From contig CALQLM010000007.1 in the NCBI GenBank assembly GCA_943331415.1, positions 1 to 12,352 of the forward strand: a stretch of 12,352 bases of DNA, written 5' to 3'. This DNA comes from Bifidobacterium breve. GTDB lineage: Bacteria > Actinomycetota > Actinomycetes > Mycobacteriales > Mycobacteriaceae. Below the pieces are notes generated by a model. It was not told the DNA's origin. It did no database searches and saw nothing but the letters and a program-made list of their open reading frames with translations. This document shows positions 7,056 to 12,352 of this stretch, one piece after another; position 1 is the stretch's first letter; each line of letters opens with the position of its first letter. A program made the translations under genes and the position numbers.

Positions 7056-7510
7056 ATAGCGACTCCGTGGACGCCGGTCACGGCAGCCCGACCACCGAGG
7101 TAGGCCGGCGGTCCGCCGGCGGCGGCGTCCGAGCCACCCGGCAGCGCGGGGCCATCATCGCCCTGCTCGATACCCTCGACGGGTTCCGGTCCGCGCAGGA
7201 GTTGCACGACGAATTACGGCACAGTGGCGCCAACATCGGCCTGACCACCGTCTACCGGACTCTGCAGTCACTGGTGGCCGCGGATCTCGTCGATATGGTG
7301 CGCACCGACACCGGGGAATCGGTGTACCGGCGCTGCGCGGCACCGCATCATCACCATCACCTGGTGTGCCGCACCTGCGGGTCGGCGGTGGAGGTCAGCG
7401 GTCGCGAGGTCGAGGCGTGGGCCGCCGAGGTGGCCGCGGACCACGGCTTCTCCGATGTGAACCACACCATCGAGTTGTTCGGCACCTGCGCCGATTGCCG
7501 CGGCCGCTAG
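7046..7510 (+). CDS. zur: Zinc uptake regulator Zur (FurB), Fur family
   Basis: This is a zinc-sensing repressor that, with Zn bound, shuts off zinc-uptake and alternative ribosomal-protein genes. The winged-helix domain (VRATRQRGAIIALL to GLTTVYRTLQSL) contains the recognition helix. A His cluster (HHHHH) then CRTC, and a C-terminal CADC, form the metal sites; the two CxxC pairs are the structural zinc site. From the ATG at 7046 it has 154 residues, about 20-25 more at the N-terminus than M. tuberculosis FurB, which begins near the residues matching SAGGGVRATRQ. The start is uncertain. In-frame candidates are GTG 7031 and 7040 (at or upstream of the predicted transcript start), ATG 7046 (inside the Zur box) and GTG 7067. 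None has a good ribosome-binding site. smtB, which precedes furB in M. tuberculosis, is absent. The stop codon shares CTAG with the converging gene. Confidence 0.95.
   Translation: MISNSDSVDAGHGSPTTEVGRRSAGGGVRATRQRGAIIALLDTLDGFRSAQELHDELRHSGANIGLTTVYRTLQSLVAADLVDMVRTDTGESVYRRCAAPHHHHHLVCRTCGSAVEVSGREVEAWAAEVAADHGFSDVNHTIELFGTCADCRGR
7507..7510. other. Shared CTAG: overlapping stop codons of two convergent genes
   Basis: The palindromic CTAG supplies the TAG stop of zur on the plus strand (7508-7510) and the TAG stop of the Rv2360c-like gene on the minus strand (7509-7507). The genes therefore overlap tail to tail by four bases, leaving no room between them for a bidirectional terminator. 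A second CTAG follows at 7515-7518. Confidence 0.95.
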
Positions 7511-7908
7511 GCGCCTAGCGCGCGCCGGATGTCCGCCCCGGTGGCAAGAACCATCATCACCAGTGTCTGCAAGGCCTCGTCGTGAAGTCCGGCAACCGGA
7601 AAGTTGTAGCGCAGAACCACATCGGCTCGCTCACCGGTGGGGCCCCGGGTCGGGTGTTCGACCATTGTCACCGTGCCCAACATGGTCTTGGCGGCCTGTG
7701 CCGCAACAGTTTTCCGCAGGTCGTTATCGAGCGTGAGATCCCAGGCGAGCATCTGCGTGAGCGAGATCATCTCAAGTCCGTCCGCGATCATCACCATGCG
7801 CAGAGACGCGAACGTATCGTCATGGCGCACAGTCAGTGCGCCGTCGCCCTCGACGTCAACAGACACCACCTGTCCGAGGACGTCGGCCAGCCGTGGTGCG
7901 GAAACCAT
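7507..7908 (-). CDS. Conserved Rv2360c-like protein, possibly YbjN-type
   Basis: A 133-residue soluble protein with no signal peptide or membrane segment. Conserved-looking stretches are VSVDVEGDGALTVRHDD, FASLRMVMIADGLEMISLTQ and VVLRYNFPVAGLHDEALQTL. It resembles M. tuberculosis Rv2360c. The alternating strand pattern and the LRYNFP...D-EAL segment recall YbjN/secretion-chaperone-like proteins, but that assignment is tentative and function is unknown. The start is the ATG at 7908, which overlaps the uppS stop by one base as TGATG, a sign of translational coupling. The frame stays open upstream to 8031, but that stretch lies inside uppS and has no family similarity. It is the last gene of the minus-strand run and meets zur tail to tail. 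Confidence 0.85.
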   Translation of the reverse strand: MVSAPRLADVLGQVVSVDVEGDGALTVRHDDTFASLRMVMIADGLEMISLTQMLAWDLTLDNDLRKTVAAQAAKTMLGTVTMVEHPTRGPTGERADVVLRYNFPVAGLHDEALQTLVMMVLATGADIRRALGA

Positions 7909-8822
7909 CAGGCGCGGCCGAAACGCCGGTTGCGATGCACATACTCCTCGCACGCGGCCCACAGATCGCGGCGATCGTAATCCGGCCAGAGCTTGTCCTG
8001 GAACACGTACTCGGCGTAGGCGGCCTGCCACAACATGAAATTGCTCGACCTCTGCTCCCCCGAGGTGCGGATGAACAAATCCACATCGGGGATGTCGGGT
8101 CGGTGCAGATATTCAGTGATCGTTGACTCACCCACCCGCTCGGGGTTGATCCGGCCGGCGGCGGCATCGCGGGCGATTTGCTTTGCCGCTTCAGCGATCT
8201 CGGCGCGGCCACCGTAGTTCACGCAGTAGTTCACGGTGATCACGTCGTTGTCGAGAGTCATCTGCTCGGCGATGTCGAACTCCTTGATGACACTGCGCCA
8301 CATCCGCGCTCGGGATCCGACCCAGCGCATCCGCACGCCCATCACATCAAGGTTCTCCCGGCGACGGCACACCACCTCGCGGTTGAAGCCCATCAGGAAT
8401 CGGACCTCTTCGGTGCTGCGCTTCCAATTCTCCGTCGAGAACGCATAGACCGACAGGTGTTTGATGCCGAGTTCGATTGCGCCGCAGGTGACGTCGATGA
8501 GAACGGCCTCACCCATCTTGTGGCCTTCGGTGCGGCTCAGTCCACGCTGGGTGGCCCACCGGCCGTTACCGTCCATGACGACCGCCACGTGCTGGGGAAG
8601 TTGGTCGGTGGGAATGGCCGGGGGCGTCGCTTTGGAGACATGCTGCGGAGGCCGGCGGGGGCCGCCATCGGGCGCGGGCGGCAACTCCGGGAACACCACC
8701 GGCCACGCCGAGGTGTCGGGGAATACCGGGTAGTCGCCAGGCGGCGGGGGCAGTTGGGGAAACTGCTCCTTTCGCCTGCGCTCAGCTCCCCGCCAGGAGC
8801 TGGTCAACCGGTCCATCGCCAT
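7908..8822 (-). CDS. uppS: Long-chain cis-prenyltransferase (decaprenyl/undecaprenyl diphosphate synthase)
   Basis: This enzyme condenses isopentenyl diphosphate in cis to make the polyprenyl diphosphate carrier used for peptidoglycan, arabinogalactan and lipoarabinomannan. In M. tuberculosis the homologue Rv2361c makes decaprenyl diphosphate. Family signatures are [17 protein letters not shown] (catalytic Asp at about residue 84), [20 protein letters not shown] and the C-terminal [15 protein letters not shown] with [14 protein letters not shown] Pro-rich N-terminal extension (about residues 20-72, with [11 protein letters not shown]) is shared with mycobacterial homologues. The protein has 304 residues from the ATG at 8822. 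That ATG is preferred because AGGA lies eight bases upstream; ATGs at 8831 and 8816 are in the same frame. The start overlaps the end of recO by about 40 bases, and the stop overlaps the next gene by one base. Confidence 0.96.
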   Translation of the reverse strand: MAMDRLTSSWRGAERRRKEQFPQLPPPPGDYPVFPDTSAWPVVFPELPPAPDGGPRRPPQHVSKATPPAIPTDQLPQHVAVVMDGNGRWATQRGLSRTEGHKMGEAVLIDVTCGAIELGIKHLSVYAFSTENWKRSTEEVRFLMGFNREVVCRRRENLDVMGVRMRWVGSRARMWRSVIKEFDIAEQMTLDNDVITVNYCVNYGGRAEIAEAAKQIARDAAAGRINPERVGESTITEYLHRPDIPDVDLFIRTSGEQRSSNFMLWQAAYAEYVFQDKLWPDYDRRDLWAACEEYVHRNRRFGRA

Positions 8823-9603
8823 GGGCCACATCCTGCCTGAAGATCGTGGAAGCGTATTCAGCGGGCCGGGAGTAGACCCGCTCCACCAGCGGTAATGTTC
8901 GCAGTTGCCGCTCTAAATGCCACTGCAGATGAGCGGCGACCAAGCCACTGGCATGACTGCGATGCGAGGATGTCGAGGCTTCGGCAACCTCCCAGTCACC
9001 GTCATGCAACGCCGACATGAGATCCAGCACGGCCTGCGGCGGGGTGGTCGATCCGGATGGACGGCAATGCATGCACACGCTGCCACCAGCGCCGATATGG
9101 AAGGCGCGGTGCGGGCCCGGCGCAGCGCACCGCGCACACTCGATCAACGACGGGGCCCAGCCGGCGATACCCATCGCGCGCAGCAGGTAGGCATCGAGAA
9201 CCAACTCGCGGGGCCGTGTGCCGTCCGCGACCGCCCGCAACGCACCGACTGTGAGCCGATGCAGGGCCGGGGCTGGGGCGCGCTCCTCACCGGCTAGCCG
9301 CTCGGCGGTCTCCAGGACGGCGCACGCACTGGTGTAGCGACCGTAGTCACTGACGATATCGCTGGCGAAGGCATCGATCGACACCACCTGCGTGACGATG
9401 TCGAGGTTGCGGCCGGGATGAAGCTGGACGTCGATATGGGCGAACGGTTCCAGCCTGGAACCGAACTTGCTGCGGGTTCGGCGCACGCCCTTGGCGACCG
9501 CGCGGACCAGCCCGTGGTCGCGGGTCAGCAGGGTGATGATGCGATCGGCCTCGCCGAGCTTGTGCTGGCGCACCACGACCGCCCGATCCCGATACAGCCG
9601 CAT
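8782..9603 (-). CDS. recO: DNA repair protein RecO
   Basis: RecO acts with RecR and RecF in recombinational repair: it binds single-stranded DNA and SSB, anneals strands and helps load RecA. The 273-residue protein has the N-terminal OB-fold domain ([40 protein letters not shown]) and a helical C-terminal part. A zinc finger carries Cys156/Cys159 (CARC) and Cys177/Cys180 (CMHC). Its length is close to the M. tuberculosis protein. The ATG at 9603 is the natural start because the conserved N-terminus begins at once; no strong ribosome-binding site is seen. era ends 45 bases upstream. In M. tuberculosis amiA2 lies on the opposite strand in this gap, but here there is no room for it. Confidence 0.95.
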   Translation of the reverse strand: MRLYRDRAVVVRQHKLGEADRIITLLTRDHGLVRAVAKGVRRTRSKFGSRLEPFAHIDVQLHPGRNLDIVTQVVSIDAFASDIVSDYGRYTSACAVLETAERLAGEERAPAPALHRLTVGALRAVADGTRPRELVLDAYLLRAMGIAGWAPSLIECARCAAPGPHRAFHIGAGGSVCMHCRPSGSTTPPQAVLDLMSALHDGDWEVAEASTSSHRSHASGLVAAHLQWHLERQLRTLPLVERVYSRPAEYASTIFRQDVAHGDGPVDQLLAGS

Positions 9604-9648
9604 TGACCCAGTCTGTCACCGCAGTGGGACAACCGCGCGGACTGACAC

Positions 9649-10563
9649 TCAGAACCCGAGTCGGCCGAGCAGTTTGGGATCCTGCTGCCAGTTCTTGGCC
9701 ACCTTGACCCGCAGGTCCAGGTACACCTTGGTGCCCAGCAGCGTCTCGATCTGGCGCCGCGCATTGCTGCCCACCTCCTTGAGCCGAGCACCGCCCTTAC
9801 CGATGACGATCCCCTTCTGGCTGTCCCGCTCGACGTAGAGCAACGCGTGGATGTCGATCAACTCCCCCTGCTCCTCCGAGCGACCCTCCCGCAGACTCAC
9901 CTCGTCGATCACCACCGCCAATGAGTGCGGGAGCTCATCGCGCACACCCTCAAGTGCCGCCTCCCGAATCAGCTCGGCCATCAGAACCTCTTCGGGCTCA
10001 TCGGTCAGCTCCCCATCGGGATAGAACGCCGGCCCCGGAGAAAGCTGGTCAACCAGCACGTCGATCAATGCGTTCACCTGTTCGCCGGTGGTGGCAGACA
10101 CCGGGATGATGGCAGCCGCATGCTCACCGGCGAGTTCATCGACCGCCACCAACTGGGCGGCGAGGCGGTCCTTGGCCACCTTGTCCATCTTGGTGACGAC
10201 GACGACCAGCGTGGTCCTCGGTGCGACCGCGCGGATCTGCTCGTAGATCCACCGGTCGCCGGGACCGATCGTCTCATCGGCGGGGATGCACAGGCCGATC
10301 ACGTCGACTTCTGAATAGGTGCCACGCACCAGTTCATTGAGCCGCTTGCCCAGCAGCGTGCGGGGCCGATGCAGCCCTGGGGTGTCGACAAGGACGATCT
10401 GGAAGTCTTCGCGGTGCACGATGCCGCGAATGGTGTGCCGGGTCGTCTGTGGCCGGCTGGAGGTGATCGCCACCTTGCTTCCGACCAGGGCGTTGGTCAG
10501 TGTCGACTTGCCGGTGTTGGGCCGGCCAACCAGACAGACGAAACCGGATCGGAACTCAACCAT
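9649..10563 (-). CDS. era: Ribosome-assembly GTPase Era
   Basis: Era is an essential or near-essential GTPase that binds the 3' end of 16S rRNA and helps mature the 30S subunit. The 304-residue protein shows G1 (GRPNTGKST, 13-21), switch residues around TTRHTIRG, G3 (DTPG, 60-63), G4 (TKMD, 124-127) and G5 (SAT, 156-158). A C-terminal KH domain has its GKGG loop at 255-258 ([15 protein letters not shown]). The ATG at 10563 has AAGGGG (10570-10575) six bases upstream and overlaps the end of the CBS-domain gene by eight bases. I recall Rv2365c lying between these two genes in M. tuberculosis; it is absent here. Co-location with ybeY fits a shared role in 16S rRNA maturation. Confidence 0.98.
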   Translation of the reverse strand: MVEFRSGFVCLVGRPNTGKSTLTNALVGSKVAITSSRPQTTRHTIRGIVHREDFQIVLVDTPGLHRPRTLLGKRLNELVRGTYSEVDVIGLCIPADETIGPGDRWIYEQIRAVAPRTTLVVVVTKMDKVAKDRLAAQLVAVDELAGEHAAAIIPVSATTGEQVNALIDVLVDQLSPGPAFYPDGELTDEPEEVLMAELIREAALEGVRDELPHSLAVVIDEVSLREGRSEEQGELIDIHALLYVERDSQKGIVIGKGGARLKEVGSNARRQIETLLGTKVYLDLRVKVAKNWQQDPKLLGRLGF

Positions 10564-11851
10564 GCTCGGCCCCTTCGGCTTCCGATGCAGCCGGTTGCAC
10601 CAGAACGGTGCCGACTCTCATCCGACCTCGGTGATCGGGACCGCCTTCGGCACGCAGGCGCAGGCCGTTCGACACAACCTCGGCACCGGGCAGCGGAACC
10701 CGACCCAGCTCCAAGGCCAGCAAACCGCCCACCGTGTCAACCTCGAGATCCTCATCGAACTCGATACCGTAAAGCTCGCCGACATCCTCGATCGGCAGTC
10801 GCGCCGACACCCGGAAAGTCTTGTCGCCCAGATCCTCCACCGGTGCCACCTCATCGGTGTCGTACTCGTCGGCGATCTCACCAACGATCTCCTCAAGCAC
10901 GTCCTCGATGGTCACCAGGCCCGCTGTAGCGCCGTACTCATCGACCAGCAACGCCATGTGGATTCGGTCACGCTGCATCTCGCGGAGGAGGTCGTCGAGA
11001 GGTTTTGAGTCCGGGATGAAGACCGCCGGACGCATCACCTCAATCACCTTGGTGTCACGTCCGGCGTTGTTGGAGTAGTAGGTCCGCCGAACAAGATCTT
11101 TGAGGTAGACGACACCGACGATATCGTCGACGTTCTCACCGATCACCGGGATTCGGGAATGCCCGCTGCGCACCGCCAGCGACGTCGCCTGGCCGGCCGT
11201 CTTGCCGTTCTCAATCCACACCATCTCGGTGCGCGGCACCATCACCTCGCGGGCCGGGGTGTCGCCGAGTTCGAAAACGGACTGAATCATTCGGCGTTCC
11301 TCATCCGCCACCACGCCGCGTTGCTGGGCCAGATCGACCACCTCGCGCAATTCGATCTCGGAGGCGAATGGTCCGTTGCGAAATCCACGGCCCGGGGTCA
11401 GCGCATTACCGAGCAGGATCAGAAGTCTGCTGATCGGCGTGAGCAGTAACGAAATGAACTGCAGTGGCAACGCGCAGACCAATGCGATCGAGTAGGCGTT
11501 CTGCCGTCCGAGGGTGCGCGGCCCCACACCCATCACGACAAAGTTGATGACGGTCATGATGCCCGCAGCGGCTACCAAGCCCCATGTCAGACCGAGGTCA
11601 TCATAGATGTAGGCGACCAGCATCACCGTCGCGCTGACTTCGCAGGCAATCCGAAGTAGCACAACGAGATTGATATATCGCGGACGCTCGAGCAGTATGC
11701 GGGCAAGCCGAGCCGCACCCGGCCGCTCGTCACGGACCAATTCTTCGACGCGAGCAATAGACACAGTGCTGATGGCGGCATCGATAGCGGCGAACAGCCC
11801 GCCGAGGGCGATCAGGGCAATAAGCCCGAAAAGGGGCGCCAGTCCGGTCAC
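10556..11851 (-). CDS. CNNM/CorC-type membrane protein with CBS pair (Rv2366c-like)
   Basis: A 431-residue integral membrane protein. The N-terminal DUF21/CNNM domain has about four hydrophobic segments (roughly 5-25, 60-82, 88-110, 118-150). A CBS-domain pair follows (about 200-325), with [30 protein letters not shown] and [22 protein letters not shown]-terminal CorC/HlyC transporter-associated domain (about 340-418) contains [12 protein letters not shown] and [16 protein letters not shown]. Family members act in magnesium or other divalent-cation homeostasis, and some are annotated as hemolysin-like; no haemolytic activity should be inferred. The GTG at 11851 is chosen because it forms a GTGA overlap with the ybeY stop and begins VTGL, as in Rv2366c. 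The frame is open up to 11944 but that part lies inside ybeY. Transported ion not determinable from sequence. Confidence 0.93.
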   Translation of the reverse strand: MTGLAPLFGLIALIALGGLFAAIDAAISTVSIARVEELVRDERPGAARLARILLERPRYINLVVLLRIACEVSATVMLVAYIYDDLGLTWGLVAAAGIMTVINFVVMGVGPRTLGRQNAYSIALVCALPLQFISLLLTPISRLLILLGNALTPGRGFRNGPFASEIELREVVDLAQQRGVVADEERRMIQSVFELGDTPAREVMVPRTEMVWIENGKTAGQATSLAVRSGHSRIPVIGENVDDIVGVVYLKDLVRRTYYSNNAGRDTKVIEVMRPAVFIPDSKPLDDLLREMQRDRIHMALLVDEYGATAGLVTIEDVLEEIVGEIADEYDTDEVAPVEDLGDKTFRVSARLPIEDVGELYGIEFDEDLEVDTVGGLLALELGRVPLPGAEVVSNGLRLRAEGGPDHRGRMRVGTVLVQPAASEAEGAEHG

Positions 11852-12352
11852 GGTTGGTCGAAATTCCGTGACTTGTCGAGCAGTCGCCGGTCCTTCTCGC
11901 TCTGGCGGTCCTGGTGGTAGGCCTGGACCTGCTCGGCGACCCACTCCTCGAGAAGTTGGCGTTGCAGTGCGAACATCTCCTTCTCCTCATTGGGTTCCGC
12001 GTGGTCGAAACCCAGCAGATGCAACACGCCATGCACGGTCAGGAGCGCGAGTTCATGGCCCAGGCTGTGACCGGCCGTCGCGGCCTGTTCGGAGGCGAAC
12101 TGCGGGCACAGGACGATATCGCCCAGCATGGCCTGCCCCGGCTCAGCGGCATCGGGCCGGCCGCCGGGTTCGAGTTCGTCCATCGGGAAGCTCATGACAT
12201 CGGTAGGCCCCGGCAGGTCCATCCACCGCATGTGCAGATCGGCCATCGCATTCAAATCCAGCAGCACCATCGACAGTTCCGCACCCGGGTTGACCTTCAT
12301 CTTGCGGATGACGAAGCGGGCGACACTGATCAGTTCCTCTTCGGATACGTCC
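11848..12352 (-). CDS. ybeY: Endoribonuclease YbeY (partial, 5' end outside window)
   Basis: YbeY is a zinc-dependent endoribonuclease needed for 16S rRNA 3'-end processing and ribosome quality control. The catalytic metal motif [11 protein letters not shown] is present, as is the conserved [15 protein letters not shown] segment containing the key Arg. The frame does not begin at the ATG at 12300. It continues unbroken to the right edge, and the extra residues ([17 protein letters not shown]) match the family N-terminus, so only a few residues are missing from view. The C-terminus ([13 protein letters not shown]) resembles the M. tuberculosis protein. The TGA stop overlaps the GTG of the next gene by four bases. 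In many bacteria phoH lies upstream, outside this window. Confidence 0.96.
   Translation of the reverse strand, partial: DVSEEELISVARFVIRKMKVNPGAELSMVLLDLNAMADLHMRWMDLPGPTDVMSFPMDELEPGGRPDAAEPGQAMLGDIVLCPQFASEQAATAGHSLGHELALLTVHGVLHLLGFDHAEPNEEKEMFALQRQLLEEWVAEQVQAYHQDRQSEKDRRLLDKSRNFDQP

Noticed and set aside
7342..7362. Run of five histidine codons in zur as an artificial tag or repeat expansion
   Set aside because: Mycobacterial FurB proteins naturally carry this His cluster ahead of the CxxC motif, where it helps bind metal.
7909..8031. 41-codon N-terminal extension of the Rv2360c-like protein
   Set aside because: It is out-of-frame uppS sequence. The ATG at 7908 in a TGATG junction is the better start.
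8178..8840. 220-codon plus-strand frame opposite uppS
   Set aside because: It is an antisense shadow of a well-conserved gene, with no start-site support.
11852..11944. 31-codon N-terminal extension of the CBS-domain protein
   Set aside because: It lies within ybeY, is Pro/Gly/Arg-rich and does not match the family. The GTG at 11851 in a GTGA overlap is the better start.

Overview
This window is a housekeeping segment of a high-GC actinobacterial chromosome. It almost certainly comes from a member of the Mycobacteriaceae. The proteins resemble Mycobacterium tuberculosis proteins from memory over their whole length (DnaG, Dgt, Rv2345-like, GlyS, Zur/FurB, Rv2360c-like, UppS, RecO, Era, Rv2366c-like, YbeY). 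Gene order follows the Rv2343c-Rv2367c region, but several genes that separate these in M. tuberculosis are absent, so I infer a non-tuberculous mycobacterium. No species is claimed.

Layout, left to right. (1) 1-3440, minus strand: dgt, then dnaG nine bases later, then the 5' part of a small exported protein cut by the left edge. (2) 3533-5527, plus strand: a secreted or membrane-anchored TPM-domain protein with a long helical C-terminal part, diverging from dgt and probably made from a leaderless mRNA. (3) 5542-6924, minus strand: glyS, convergent with the TPM gene. (4) 6937-7045: a divergent glyS/zur intergenic region with a consensus-like promoter and a perfect 7-1-7 Zur-box palindrome. 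(5) 7046-7510, plus strand: zur (furB). It runs tail to tail into the next gene, both ending on one shared CTAG. (6) 7507-12352, minus strand: a tightly packed, probably co-transcribed set read as ybeY, CBS/CorC membrane protein, era, recO, uppS and an Rv2360c-like gene. Most of its junctions overlap; ybeY is cut by the right edge.

Functional themes. dgt and dnaG link dNTP turnover with replication priming. ybeY and era both act on 16S rRNA and small-subunit maturation. uppS makes the polyprenyl carrier for cell-wall synthesis, and recO acts in recombinational repair. The glyS-zur pair has a zinc theme: zur carries a likely autoregulatory operator, and the GlyRS has a four-cysteine zinc-ribbon-like insertion.

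The most notable points are that smtB, which precedes furB in M. tuberculosis, is missing here, and that the zur promoter carries both a Zur box and a second small palindrome between its -35 and -10. I see no mobile element, CRISPR array, tRNA, rRNA, toxin-antitoxin pair or obvious new defence system. Apart from the zinc-regulation rewiring, this is an ordinary conserved core region.
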